Below, one piece after another: positions 34,245-43,442 of a stretch of DNA of 64,000 bases. Source of the stretch: Neobacillus sp. CF12 (GTDB lineage: Bacteria > Bacillota > Bacilli > Bacillales > Cytobacillaceae); contig NZ_JAUCEU010000007.1 of assembly GCF_030348765.1 (NCBI RefSeq), forward strand, positions 2,742,001 to 2,806,000, given 5' to 3'. The notes beneath the pieces were generated by a model. It saw nothing but the letters and a program-made list of their open reading frames with translations. It did not search any database and was not told where the DNA came from. Made by a program: the position numbers and the translations under genes. Each line of letters begins with the position of its first letter. Position 1 is the stretch's first letter.

Positions 34245-35357
34245 CTAGGGTAATATTCTAGCAGCACTAGAGAATCTAGACGGATCATATGAAGCTATTT
34301 TCACAACATCACCAGTTTGTGGAGCATGGATATACTGCCCGCCTCCAATATAAATACCAACATGATAGGCAGGTGATCCATTAAATACTAGGTCTCCTGG
34401 TTGTACTTGATTCACTGAAATTCTTGTTCCCACATTTTGCTGAGCACGAGATGTTCTTGGAAGACTAATACCAACGGAACGATACACATATTGAACAAAT
34501 CCAGAACAATCAAAGCCGCTTGGAGTTGAGCCGCCCCAAACGTATGGAACACCTAAATATTGTTTAGCATTGGCAATAACCGCATTTGCACTTGCAGAAC
34601 TCGTTACATTGACAGGAACAGTTGGCGGTGTAGAAGCCGATGGTGTGTTTGTGTTTACAGTAACTGGCTGTTGAGCTTGTTGAGCTTGTTGAGCTTGTTG
34701 TTGGGCCGCTAATTGTGCCACTTGTTGAGCCATTTGATTCTGTTGGTTTTGTAATATACTTTGTGCAGCTGCCAGGTCTATTTCAATTTGTTTCTTATCA
34801 GCTTCAATTTGTTTTTGTTCAGAAGCTAATTCAAGTTTACTCTTTTCCAACTGATTGATTTGATTATGTAATTGTTTTTCTGCTTCTTTTAATAATTTTT
34901 CTTTTTGATTTAAGCCGTCAAGTAAATCGGTGTCATTCTCAATAATTTGCGAAATTGCAGTAAAACGATTAAAAAACTCAGATAGGCTTCCAGAAGAAAG
35001 CAATAGTTCTGCATAAGAAACGACAGACTGATCTCCTTTTAGCTGAATGCTCTTTAATCGTTCTGAATACACCTTTTTATGATTATCTAAAGCCACTTCA
35101 GCCTTTTCAATTTCAGCCTCTGTTTCGATAATTTTTTCTTGTTGTGTTTTTATTTCTTCATTTAATTTTTGACTATTCTCCATTGCTAAAATGATTCGGT
35201 TGTCTAGTTGTTGAATCTTGGTTTCAAAGTTATTGATTTGTTCCTTCGTAGCATCAATTTGTCCTTTTGTCACTGGATTCGCAAAAGTAGGGGTTGCTTG
35301 TAGTGTAGTAGCAAGAATAACAGCCGCTACTGTATATTTTATGAATTTTTTTATCAT
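34245..35357 (-). CDS. NlpC/P60 D,L-endopeptidase with coiled coil
   Basis: Secreted peptidoglycan hydrolase of 370 residues. A signal peptide (YTVAAVILATTLQATPTFA) is followed by a long coiled coil (about 28-225), a Gln/Ala-rich stretch with tandem QAQ repeats and a Thr/Pro linker, then an NlpC/P60 domain (about 255-370). The catalytic Cys is in PSGFDCSGFVQYVYR, with His in AYHVGIYIGGGQYIHAP. The layout matches CwlO/PcsB-type enzymes that cleave stem peptides during elongation or division and are controlled by FtsEX through the coiled coil; that control is inferred. The ATG follows a GGAGAC site. Monocistronic. Confidence 0.88.
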   Translation of the reverse strand: MIKKFIKYTVAAVILATTLQATPTFANPVTKGQIDATKEQINNFETKIQQLDNRIILAMENSQKLNEEIKTQQEKIIETEAEIEKAEVALDNHKKVYSERLKSIQLKGDQSVVSYAELLLSSGSLSEFFNRFTAISQIIENDTDLLDGLNQKEKLLKEAEKQLHNQINQLEKSKLELASEQKQIEADKKQIEIDLAAAQSILQNQQNQMAQQVAQLAAQQQAQQAQQAQQPVTVNTNTPSASTPPTVPVNVTSSASANAVIANAKQYLGVPYVWGGSTPSGFDCSGFVQYVYRSVGISLPRTSRAQQNVGTRISVNQVQPGDLVFNGSPAYHVGIYIGGGQYIHAPQTGDVVKIASYDPSRFSSAARILP

Positions 35358-35549
35358 CTCATAGTCTCCTCTAGTAACCTATCATTTTATTAAAATTACT
35401 AATATATTCCTAGTTTATATTCCAAAAGGACTAAAAACAATAAACTAGTCGATTTTGTAATTAAAATGTAATTTAATGTAGAATAATTTGTTCAAAAGTT
35501 ACCTTCCTGCCTCCAAATTTGTAGAAACATGTGGAATTTCTTATAAAAA

Positions 35550-35581
35550 AAGCACCCATTCTTTAAATCGAATGGGTGCTT
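35550..35581 (-). terminator. Terminator after cstA
   Basis: Perfect 12-bp stem (35550-35561 and 35570-35581) with eight-base loop and T-run on the minus strand, five bases beyond the cstA stop. Confidence 0.9.
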
Positions 35582-35586
35582 GCTAT

Positions 35587-37392
35587 TTATGCTACTTCCT
35601 TTTTGGATTGTTCTACTAATATATGTTGTGGTATCTTCCAAAGCTTAATCCATTTGTTTATTGAAGTAACCATAATGACTATACCAAGGATGAGCATGAT
35701 AATGGATAGAATACCGTTTAATACACTGAAACCAGCATTATCTGCATTGAAATAAACGTTTTTAATCATCCAGTAACCTGCAGTCATGACAGTTACAAAT
35801 AGGTAAGCAAGCGGGATTAGACATGTCAGCATATACCAGCGCTTTTCGGCAATCTTAAGGATAACTGTTGCTCCGACAATGAGTCCGATTGAAGCCATTA
35901 ATTGGTTCGATACACCAAATAATGCCCAGACGGAACTGATGTCTCCCGAGAAAAGAAGATATCCCCAGACGAAGCAGGCTAATGCACTGGCAAAGATATT
36001 TGCTCCAAGTGAATCTGTACGTTTTAATGGTTTAATAAAGTCTCCAAGGAAATCTTGAATAAGATAACGAGCAACCCTCGTTCCTGAATCAATCGCAGTT
36101 AAGATAAAGACAGCCTCAAATAGAATGACAAATTGATAGAAATAAGATGCTAGTTTTGCGAAAAATGGAACTGCTGCGAAGATGTATGTCATCCCTACAG
36201 CGAGAGTAACAGCTCCACCTGTTCTTCCTTCAAGGTCCATTCCTACCTTTTCCTCGAGTTCGTTCAGTTCAACTGTTTCCATTCCAAGTGTAGCAAATTT
36301 TTCAGGAGTTGAATTGATTGCAAAATAATCTCCTGGCTGTAGAGAGATGGCAGCAATTAAAGCCATAATTGCAACTAAGCATTCAACAAGCATGGCTCCA
36401 AAAGCTACACCTTTAATGTCACCCCAGCGGTTGACCATCTTCGGTGTAGTGCCGGACCCAACAAATGCGTGGAATCCTGAAATAGCTCCACAAGCAATTG
36501 TAATCGAGATAAACGGCCAAACTGGACCGGCAACAACAGGACCACCGCCGTTAATAAATTCTGTAAATGCGGGAAATTGAACTTCCGGATTTACAATGAA
36601 TACCCCAACGATCAATGCAGCGAATACCCCAATCTTCATAAATGTACTTAAATAATCGCGTGGTGCCAGCAATAACCAGACTGGTAATGCCGCCGCAAAA
36701 AATGCATAGATAGGTAAAATAAGAGCAAGCGTGCTTTTTTCAAGAGTTAACAAATCTCCTAACCATGTACCTTGAATATTTGGTCCCCAAACGATTGCGG
36801 CCATGATTAGAATGAAACCTACAGTTGTAGCCAGTTTTAAATTACCTGTCTTTTTATGATATAAACCAACACCCATTGCGATCGGAATCGTTATTCCAAC
36901 TGCAAATGTCCCCCATGGGTTTCTTTCAAGTGCGCCTAACACAACCATTGACAAACCTGCCATAGTAATCGTGATAATGAATAACATCGCTAAGCCTGTA
37001 CAGAATCCTGCTACAGGACCGAGTTCTTCCTTTGCAACTTCCGATAAAGATTTTCCTTCTCTGCGCATGGATGCAAAAAGAACGACCATATCGTGGACAG
37101 CTCCACCAATTACTGCACCAATTAACAGCCAAAGTAGTCCCGGTAAATAACCAAATTGTGCTGCCAGGATTGGACCAACTAATGGGCCGGCGGCAGCAAT
37201 TGCCGCAAAATGGTGACCAAAAACAACCCATTTATTTGTAGGTACATAATCCTGTCCATCTTCAAATTTTTGAGCAGGTGTCGGCTTTGAATCATTAAGC
37301 TTTAAAACCTTAGCTGCCATAAATGTCCCATATAAACGATAAACGATTAAGAGGATACAAATTGAACCAATTACAATTGAAATCGCATTCAT
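35587..37392 (-). CDS. cstA: CstA family carbon starvation transporter
   Basis: Integral membrane protein of 601 residues with about 16 helices. The N-terminal CstA block (DYVPTNKWVVFGHHFAAIAAAGPLVGPILAAQ, abbreviated here as NKWVVFGHHFAAIAAAGP) and the GAVHDMVVLFASMRREGKSL region are diagnostic. Family members import pyruvate or peptides during carbon limitation. The frame opens at 37530, but ATG 37392 follows GGAGGGGG and matches the family N-terminus. Upstream are a cre motif and three 21-bp repeats, then the LytT/LytS genes, the same arrangement as other sensor-controlled pyruvate transporters. CcpA repression and LytT activation are therefore likely. Confidence 0.9.
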   Translation of the reverse strand: MNAISIVIGSICILLIVYRLYGTFMAAKVLKLNDSKPTPAQKFEDGQDYVPTNKWVVFGHHFAAIAAAGPLVGPILAAQFGYLPGLLWLLIGAVIGGAVHDMVVLFASMRREGKSLSEVAKEELGPVAGFCTGLAMLFIITITMAGLSMVVLGALERNPWGTFAVGITIPIAMGVGLYHKKTGNLKLATTVGFILIMAAIVWGPNIQGTWLGDLLTLEKSTLALILPIYAFFAAALPVWLLLAPRDYLSTFMKIGVFAALIVGVFIVNPEVQFPAFTEFINGGGPVVAGPVWPFISITIACGAISGFHAFVGSGTTPKMVNRWGDIKGVAFGAMLVECLVAIMALIAAISLQPGDYFAINSTPEKFATLGMETVELNELEEKVGMDLEGRTGGAVTLAVGMTYIFAAVPFFAKLASYFYQFVILFEAVFILTAIDSGTRVARYLIQDFLGDFIKPLKRTDSLGANIFASALACFVWGYLLFSGDISSVWALFGVSNQLMASIGLIVGATVILKIAEKRWYMLTCLIPLAYLFVTVMTAGYWMIKNVYFNADNAGFSVLNGILSIIMLILGIVIMVTSINKWIKLWKIPQHILVEQSKKEVA

Positions 37393-37440
37393 TTTTACTC
37401 CCCCTCCATTTCTTCTTTTTATAAAAATAATCTTACAAAA

Positions 37441-37454
37441 TGAAAACGCTTTTA
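37441..37454 (-). promoter_or_regulatory. cre site (CcpA) upstream of cstA
   Basis: TGAAAACGCTTTTA matches the cre consensus TGWAANCGNTNWCA at 13 of 14 positions. It lies 50-60 bases before the cstA start codon, between the repeat array and the gene, placed to block transcription when glucose is present. Confidence 0.65.
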
Positions 37455-37472
37455 TCTCATTTTCAGGATAAC

Positions 37473-37535
37473 TTGCAAAAATGGAAAGGTGAATTGCAGA
37501 AAACAACAGGTGAAATACAAGAATGGACAAATGAA
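37473..37535 (-). promoter_or_regulatory. Three contiguous 21-bp repeats, probable LytTR operator
   Basis: Units at 37473-37493, 37494-37514 and 37515-37535. On the minus strand each begins TTCAy(c/t)T and the two nearest cstA share TTCACCT at the start and TTT..GCAA at the end. A 21-bp period, two helical turns, is the spacing of direct half-sites bound by LytTR-domain regulators, and a LytTR regulator gene is adjacent. The motif itself is seen; the regulator assignment is inferred. Confidence 0.6.
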
Positions 37536-37546
37536 AATCAGTGAAT

Positions 37547-38284
37547 TTAAAACCCTAAAATCTGCTTTAATTCTTTTACATAGGTCCGGCTGACTGGAAC
37601 TTTTGAGCCGTTCTTCATGATTAAATTATAGGTAGAGTTAAACCAAGGCTCTATTTCTGCGATATGATCGATATTTACAATGAAACTCCGATGGACACGA
37701 AGAAATTTGGTGTTAGGTAACTTTTTCTCTAACACAACGAGCGCCTCACTTACTTTGTACGTTTGGTCCATCGTTTCAATTGTGCATTTACCCTCACTGG
37801 ATTCCAAATAAACAATGTCAGCATTGGTTAATAAAATAATTCTTTCATCAACAAGGACAGCAATTTTTTCACTTTGGTTGTTTTTAACAGTGGAATAAAT
37901 GGGAAGATCCTGATCCCCAATTTTTTGCATCATTTTAATTTTTTCTAAAGTTTTTCCGATACGTTCTTCATCAAAAGGTTTTAAGATATAATCCACCGCA
38001 TTTAATTCAAAGGCCTTTAGCGCAAACTCATCGTAAGCAGTAGCAAAAACAGTTGCTGGAGCCGGATTAAGTTTTTCCAATTGCTTTGCTAAGTCCAGTC
38101 CGCTATCTTCAGCCAGTTCAATATCTAAAAAGACAATGTCCGGTTTTAGCCCGAAAATATCTGCAATGGCATCCTCGGCACAATCACTTTCACCTAAGAC
38201 GACCACCTGTTTGCTGCGTAACAACATGTATTTTAATTCATCTCTTGCTAATGGTTCATCATCCACTATGTAAGCTTTAAGCAT
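37547..38284 (-). CDS. lytT: LytTR family response regulator
   Basis: Response regulator of 245 residues. The receiver domain has the acidic pocket VDDEP near residue 8, the phospho-acceptor Asp in DIVFLDIEL near residue 55, T in VFATAYDEFA and K in YILKPFDEE. The C-terminal LytTR DNA-binding domain (about 140-245) includes FLRVHRSFIVNIDHIAEIEPWF. ATG 38284 overlaps the sensor kinase stop by 8 bases and has an AAAGGAG site inside that gene. It is co-transcribed with lytS and probably controls cstA through the 21-bp repeats just downstream. Confidence 0.9.
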   Translation of the reverse strand: MLKAYIVDDEPLARDELKYMLLRSKQVVVLGESDCAEDAIADIFGLKPDIVFLDIELAEDSGLDLAKQLEKLNPAPATVFATAYDEFALKAFELNAVDYILKPFDEERIGKTLEKIKMMQKIGDQDLPIYSTVKNNQSEKIAVLVDERIILLTNADIVYLESSEGKCTIETMDQTYKVSEALVVLEKKLPNTKFLRVHRSFIVNIDHIAEIEPWFNSTYNLIMKNGSKVPVSRTYVKELKQILGF

Positions 38285-40043
38285 TTTGAACAAAAACTCC
38301 TTTATAGTCGTGCGGAATGGATATCGTGACTGTTGTTCCATGGTCCACTTGACTGTTAATAGTTAAATAGGCTTGACCATTATAAATTCCTTTAAGACGT
38401 TCATTTATATTAAAAATGGCTGTGCCATTTCCTTTTTTAGAATTTACAATTTGCTTCCCTAACACTTCTATCCTCTCTTCAGGGATACCTTTTCCGTTAT
38501 CCGCAACAATAATTTTCAGTTGATTATTTTCGAAAAAAATCTGGATGGTGATTTTTCCTTCAGACTTACTTCGGGGAAAGCCATAATGAATTGCATTTTC
38601 TACCAATGGCTGCAGGGTAAATGGCGGAATCAGTACTTCTTCGAGTCCTGGTTCAATTTGAAAATCTACGATGTACTTATTTGGAAAACGGGTCTGTTCC
38701 AAAGATAGGTAAGCCCTTACATTCGCCAATTCCCTCTCCAATGGGAGGAGCATTTGCCTGGCTCCCTGGAGATTTCCGCGAAAAAATGAACTAAGCTCCA
38801 ACAGTAATTTACGAGCCTTATCTGCATCGGTTCGGCAAAGTGCAGAGATGGTATTGATACTATTAAATAAAAAGTGCGGATGGATTTGTGCCTGTAAGGC
38901 TTTAATTTCTGCATCTTTCAATAGCTTTGTCTGCCTTTCTGCTTCTGCAAGTTCCAGCTGAGTTGAAAAGAGATTCGCAAGTCCTTCAGCTAATTCCTGC
39001 TGCACCTTATCTAATTTTTCCGGGTCGGTATAATACATTTTTAATGTTCCGACAATTTTATTTTTAACCTTTAACGGCAGCACAATGGCGGCTTCTAAAG
39101 GACAGTCATGGTGAAAACAGAGAATTTCATTCTTTGATCTTGCAACTGAAATCATGCCGAATTCGAGCACTTTTTTTGTCAATCCGGTCTCTGGCTTTAA
39201 CTTAGGGATATGGTGATCAGAAGCAGCGCCGACATGAGCCAGGACTTGCTTTTCATCTGTAACGGATACAGCGTCGGCTTGGGTTAGTTTTAACATAATT
39301 TCCGCTATTTCCCTGCAGGAGACGAAACTTAAGCCTTGTCGAAAATAAGGCAGTGTTTGGTCGGCAATAAGAAATGCCTGGTTGGTTTGAATTGCACGGG
39401 TAAGTTCCTTATCACGTTTTATTGCTCTTATAATGAACATAAACAGCAAGGTTCCTAATCCATTGCCGAATATCATCGGGACGCTGATGAACTGTACAAG
39501 ACTCCACGCTTGTTCAAATGGTTTTGCAAAAACAAGAATAAGTAACATCTGTACGGATTCCAATATCATTCCTATCATGACAGCAAATCCTGCAGTGATT
39601 TGATTCCCCATCTGTTTTCTTTTACTTCCAAAGTAACCTGCGATAATTCCAGCTAAGATAGTAGAAATCCCACAGGAAAATGCGGTGAAACCGCCAAGCG
39701 TATAACGATGGATTCCAGCAACCAATCCTGCTCCAACACCAACGATTGGTCCTCCGAGCACTCCCCCAATGACAACCCCCATTACTCTTGTATTTGCCAG
39801 CGCACTCTCATGTTCTAATTCAGAAAGCCACGTCGCTCTATTAATAGAATTATAATGTACTTCAACCCCTGTATAATTACTAATGATCCCGAAGGCACCA
39901 AAAAGTAAAATAAGCAGGATTCTCTCATTTGTCTTGTGCTTGGTTTGAATAATATGACGAAATGATTTCATTTGCGAAAGCAAAAAAGCAACAATGACAA
40001 TGATTCCGACCTTTTCAAGCATTAATGCTGCTAAATTAAACAT
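38277..40043 (-). CDS. lytS: LytS-type sensor histidine kinase
   Basis: Membrane sensor of 588 residues with the 5TM-5TMR_LYT domain (about 5-185; YTGVEVHYN near 60 and GGVLGGPIVGVGAGLVAGIHRY near 110 are typical), a GAF domain (about 220-355) and a histidine kinase with QIHPHFLFNSINTISALC (phospho-accepting His) and an ATPase region including LVENAIHYGF and DNGKGIPEE. Related sensors (BtsS, LytS) detect extracellular pyruvate or membrane state; placement by cstA favours pyruvate or a similar carbon source. ATG 40043 is preceded by AAAGGA at 9 bases. Confidence 0.9.
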   Translation of the reverse strand: MFNLAALMLEKVGIIVIVAFLLSQMKSFRHIIQTKHKTNERILLILLFGAFGIISNYTGVEVHYNSINRATWLSELEHESALANTRVMGVVIGGVLGGPIVGVGAGLVAGIHRYTLGGFTAFSCGISTILAGIIAGYFGSKRKQMGNQITAGFAVMIGMILESVQMLLILVFAKPFEQAWSLVQFISVPMIFGNGLGTLLFMFIIRAIKRDKELTRAIQTNQAFLIADQTLPYFRQGLSFVSCREIAEIMLKLTQADAVSVTDEKQVLAHVGAASDHHIPKLKPETGLTKKVLEFGMISVARSKNEILCFHHDCPLEAAIVLPLKVKNKIVGTLKMYYTDPEKLDKVQQELAEGLANLFSTQLELAEAERQTKLLKDAEIKALQAQIHPHFLFNSINTISALCRTDADKARKLLLELSSFFRGNLQGARQMLLPLERELANVRAYLSLEQTRFPNKYIVDFQIEPGLEEVLIPPFTLQPLVENAIHYGFPRSKSEGKITIQIFFENNQLKIIVADNGKGIPEERIEVLGKQIVNSKKGNGTAIFNINERLKGIYNGQAYLTINSQVDHGTTVTISIPHDYKGVFVQNA

Positions 40044-40186
40044 TTTCACCCATCCTTTAAATCGATACCTGTCACACGCTGAAACTATAACATTATTCTA
40101 AACTGATATTTTAGTAAACAGAGAAATTCCATAAAAAGTATATCGATGCTAAGGAATTTTTCACTACCTATTTTAACAAAAAAAAT

Positions 40187-40230
40187 ACCTATAGATAAAA
40201 CACTCTTTTTCAAGTGTCCTATCTATAGGT
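40187..40230 (-). terminator. Terminator after cysK
   Basis: Long hairpin: perfect 11-bp base (40187-40197 and 40220-40230) extended by aacact/agtgt pairing, with T-rich sequence beyond on the minus strand. Confidence 0.85.
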
Positions 40231-40260
40231 ACCATATTTAGTGTAATGTGTTGTAAAAAA

Positions 40261-41184
40261 TCAACCTAGAAATAAGTCAGATGACAGATAACGTTCTCCC
40301 GTGTCTGGGGCTAAACAAAGGACTCTTGCTGAAGATGGCAGCTTTTGTGCTACCTTGACAGCAAAATATGCAGAAGATGCTCCTGACGCACCTACAAAGA
40401 TCCCTTCTTCTGCAGCAAGTCTGCGCGCAGTCACTTGGGCATCTTCATCCTTAATGAGCAATATTTCATCAAAAATAGCACGATTTAAAATCGTAGGAAT
40501 AAAACCGGGACCTGTCCCTGGGATTTTATGAGGCCCAGGCTCACCCCCTGATAGCACAGGGGATCCAAACGGTTCGACCACATAAATCTTTAAGTTGGGA
40601 ATCTGCTTCTTTAGCTCCTCCCCTACCCCTGTTACTGTTCCTCCTGTTCCTGCTGTCAACACAAGGGCGTCCAATTTTCCTTCAAATGCTTCTAGAATTT
40701 CAACCGCAGTGGTTTCACGATGTGCATCGGCATTTGCAGTATTCTCAAACTGCATAGGAATAAAACTATCAGAAATGGATTCGGCCAATCGGGTTGCTTC
40801 ATCGATGGCCCCTTGCATTCGTAAACTTGCAGGTGTTAGGTGAACTTCCGCTCCATATGCTTTTAAGATTTTCACACGCTCAAGCGTGGCATTATCCGGC
40901 ATCGTAATAATACAACGATACCCTTTTACCGCACATACCATCGCAATTCCAATTCCAGTATTACCAGAAGTCGGCTCGATAACGGTACTTTTTCCTGGAA
41001 TTAATTTCCCCTCTTTTTCTGCACGTTCAATCATATTAATCGACGCACGGTCTTTAACACTGCCTCCTGGGTTAAATGATTCCAATTTTATGTATACCTC
41101 TCCCCCTGTTGGGTCGGGTAATTTATTTAATTTTACAATCGGCGTTTTCCCAATCAAGTCAAGAATTGAGCTGTAGAGTTTCAT
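40261..41184 (-). CDS. cysK: Cysteine synthase (O-acetylserine sulfhydrylase)
   Basis: PLP enzyme of 307 residues joining O-acetylserine and sulfide to make cysteine. The PLP lysine is in PGGSVKDRASINMIERAE near residue 44, the substrate loop is EPTSGNTGIGIAMV near 70, the phosphate-binding loop is TAGTGGTVTGVGE near 178 and the C-terminal GASGASSAYFAV contributes to the cofactor site. ATG 41184 follows AAGGTGGAAGG; the upstream extension of the frame is not used. It lies 41 bases downstream of the methyltransferase-like gene in one operon, with a CysJ-like reductase gene upstream, so this is a small sulfur-assimilation cluster. Confidence 0.92.
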   Translation of the reverse strand: MKLYSSILDLIGKTPIVKLNKLPDPTGGEVYIKLESFNPGGSVKDRASINMIERAEKEGKLIPGKSTVIEPTSGNTGIGIAMVCAVKGYRCIITMPDNATLERVKILKAYGAEVHLTPASLRMQGAIDEATRLAESISDSFIPMQFENTANADAHRETTAVEILEAFEGKLDALVLTAGTGGTVTGVGEELKKQIPNLKIYVVEPFGSPVLSGGEPGPHKIPGTGPGFIPTILNRAIFDEILLIKDEDAQVTARRLAAEEGIFVGASGASSAYFAVKVAQKLPSSARVLCLAPDTGERYLSSDLFLG

Positions 41185-41225
41185 TGTCCTTCCACCTTTC
41201 AATATATTTAATTGCAAATCACATG

Positions 41226-42119
41226 TTACTCTTTTATATAGCACATAATAGATTTTTCTATCCAATATGTAAATACAGTTTTGGGACTTAGATGCTCATA
41301 CTTTTTCATTTTTAAATACATATCTTTTCCATCCGAAACATCATGCCATAAATCCGTAAACACAAAATCAAAATTGCCATTTGCCACGTGTTTTAGTGCA
41401 TAATCAAAAGCATCCGCTTTAATAATCTTAATCTTATGAGCATTTTTGAATTGTGGTAACACGTATTTTTTAAATAAATTTATAACATTTTCATTGAGGT
41501 CAACAATCGTGACACTATCAACATTTTCTTTTTCGGAAACCATATAGGCATAATAGCCAAGTCCCAATCCGAAAGTAAGTACATTACCAAACGCTCTGTC
41601 AACGGGTTCTTTCATCGTTTCAATTTCATTCGGAGTAATGGTCATCCAGATTCGGTCATTTTCTAAAACAGCTGGAAACATGAATTCAGTTTCAAAAAAT
41701 CCGATTTGTGGAATTTGTCTCCCGTCTTTTGTTTGAATAATATCATTACAAACAAAACCTTCAAAAGGTTTATATTTTTCATATTTTAATTCACTGTTGC
41801 CGATTTTTATCGTTGGAATCTTGATATTCTTATAATATGGGTTGTTAGAATACTCATTTGCGTCAAGTTTATGTATCATCTTGTTAAAATAATTGTTGAA
41901 AAATTCCTTATCAATAGCATTATCAACAATATCAAGACCGAAAGCCGAAGCTAATAAAATCCCAAAAGCTTGTTTATAAGAAACACCATATGTAACAAGT
42001 TCGTCAATTTCAGTTTTATCAATAAAGTCAGGCGCATTATTTAAATAATTACTAAGTAAAGCAAAAATCTTGTAATTATCTTCTATTATTTTATCTTTAA
42101 TATCATTATTAGCGTCCAC
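41226..42119 (-). CDS. Spermidine-synthase-like methyltransferase fold protein
   Basis: A 297-residue cytosolic protein. The second half is a Rossmann fold: glycine motif NVLTFGLGLGYYAYM near residues 180-194, acidic residue in VTIVDLNENVINLF and DxxD-like FTDLWHDVSDG, the arrangement of spermidine synthases and related SAM enzymes. The N-terminal 160 residues are not recognised. A truncated paralogue lies at 60232-61002. GTG 42119 is the apparent start. In the paralogue the homologous reading frame extends 13 codons further upstream, and here that extension is closed by a TAA, so the N-terminus may have been shortened. Likely co-transcribed with cysK. Confidence 0.7.
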   Translation of the reverse strand: MDANNDIKDKIIEDNYKIFALLSNYLNNAPDFIDKTEIDELVTYGVSYKQAFGILLASAFGLDIVDNAIDKEFFNNYFNKMIHKLDANEYSNNPYYKNIKIPTIKIGNSELKYEKYKPFEGFVCNDIIQTKDGRQIPQIGFFETEFMFPAVLENDRIWMTITPNEIETMKEPVDRAFGNVLTFGLGLGYYAYMVSEKENVDSVTIVDLNENVINLFKKYVLPQFKNAHKIKIIKADAFDYALKHVANGNFDFVFTDLWHDVSDGKDMYLKMKKYEHLSPKTVFTYWIEKSIMCYIKE

Positions 42120-42195
42120 TTACTCACCCGTTCTGGAATAATTCTAGACTCAACTAACTACTACCTATATCAAGAATACTCTTTTTCCTAAAAAT

Positions 42196-42257
42196 AAATA
42201 CAGGGAAAGCCCATCACGTTTGTTCAATCAATCCAAACATAAGGAATCCCTGTATTT
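42196..42257 (-). terminator. Terminator after the CysJ-like gene
   Basis: Perfect 11-bp arms (42196-42206 and 42247-42257) around a 40-base loop that contains its own gtttg/caaac stem; T-rich beyond on the minus strand. Confidence 0.75.
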
Positions 42258-42269
42258 TCTAATTACATA

Positions 42270-43442
42270 TTAATATACATCACGTTGATAACGTCCTTGC
42301 TTCTGCATATCTTTTAGATAGTTTTCAGCATCTTCCCGAGACATGGCACCTTCTTTTTCGATCACGTTTATTAGTGCTTCGTTAACGTCCTTTGCCATAC
42401 GTTCTTTATCCCCACAAACGTAGAAATATGCTCCATTTTCTATCCACTCAAATAATTCCTTGCTATGTTCAAGCATTTTATGCTGAACATACACTTTTTG
42501 ATCTGTATCACGAGAGAAAGCTGTGTCGACCCTTGTCAATACACCATTTTGCTGATAGTTTTCCATCTCATTTTGATATAGGAAATCAACTGCTGCATGC
42601 TGGTCTCCAAAAAATAGCCATGAACGGCCTGCCGCTTTATTCACTGCACGTTCCTGGATAAAGGAACGGAATGGCGCAATGCCTGTTCCCGGACCAACCA
42701 TGATAATATCTTTATCTTGGGACTCTGGCAAATGGAAATGTTTATTTGTTTGAATAAATACCGGGAGCATTTCCCCCTCCTGTACCCGTTCAGCACATAA
42801 AACAGAGCAAACGCCTTTTCGATCACGGCCGTTTGCCGAATAGCGTACAGCGCCGATAGTGAGATGAACCTCATCTGGATTTGCGGCAATGCTGCTGGCA
42901 ATCGAATAAAGACGTGGAGTCATTTTTCTTAATAATGAAACGATATCCTGTGCGGAAGCCTTCCAAGGTCCAAAGTCACGCAGCATATCAAGCAAATCAC
43001 GCCCATGGCAGTATTCCTTAAGTTGGGCTGCATTTTCAGCCAATACGAGATTCTGTAACTCACTGTTCTCTGTCAGCACAGCAGCCTGCTGCAAGATTTT
43101 CCTACTCAACATTGTAATTTCAAAATAGCTTGTTAACGCTTTCCTAAGTGAAAGTGTTTCACCTTGCTTTCCAACAGTTACAACCGCTTCTTCATCCCAT
43201 TCCATTTCTTCAAGAATGAAATTCACAAGTTCAGGATCATTTGAAGGAACAATGCCAAGTGCATCACCAGGGTTATAGGAAAGATCTGAACCTTTTAATG
43301 ATAATTCAATATGTCTTGTTTCCTTACTAGACCCTGCTCCATTTAAATTAATATTTTTAAGGACCTTTGCTTGAAAGGGATTGTTTCTTGAAAATGGAAG
43401 GTTGTCACTTTTTGTACTTGGATTATCTAAAATTAATTGCAT
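42270..43442 (-). CDS. CysJ-type NADPH-flavin reductase lacking the flavodoxin domain
   Basis: Resembles the C-terminal two thirds of sulfite reductase flavoprotein (CysJ), 390 residues, with an FAD domain (TPRLYSIASS near residue 175 and KGVCSVLCAE near 210) and an NADPH domain (MVGPGTGIAPFRSFIQER near 247, then YVCGDKERMAKDV near 350). It ends in the canonical YQRDVY. The FMN-binding flavodoxin domain of CysJ (about 200 residues) is absent and the start is a normal N-terminus, so this is not a frameshift within the window. It may act with a separate flavodoxin to reduce sulfite or another acceptor. Ribosome site GGAGG is 13 bases from ATG, an unusually long spacing. Confidence 0.85.
   Translation of the reverse strand: MQLILDNPSTKSDNLPFSRNNPFQAKVLKNINLNGAGSSKETRHIELSLKGSDLSYNPGDALGIVPSNDPELVNFILEEMEWDEEAVVTVGKQGETLSLRKALTSYFEITMLSRKILQQAAVLTENSELQNLVLAENAAQLKEYCHGRDLLDMLRDFGPWKASAQDIVSLLRKMTPRLYSIASSIAANPDEVHLTIGAVRYSANGRDRKGVCSVLCAERVQEGEMLPVFIQTNKHFHLPESQDKDIIMVGPGTGIAPFRSFIQERAVNKAAGRSWLFFGDQHAAVDFLYQNEMENYQQNGVLTRVDTAFSRDTDQKVYVQHKMLEHSKELFEWIENGAYFYVCGDKERMAKDVNEALINVIEKEGAMSREDAENYLKDMQKQGRYQRDVY

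Noticed and set aside
33977..34253. Open frames of 73 and 85 codons on both strands
   Set aside because: They lie in the GC-rich MITE-like repeat, overlap each other, and lack ribosome sites and known protein features.
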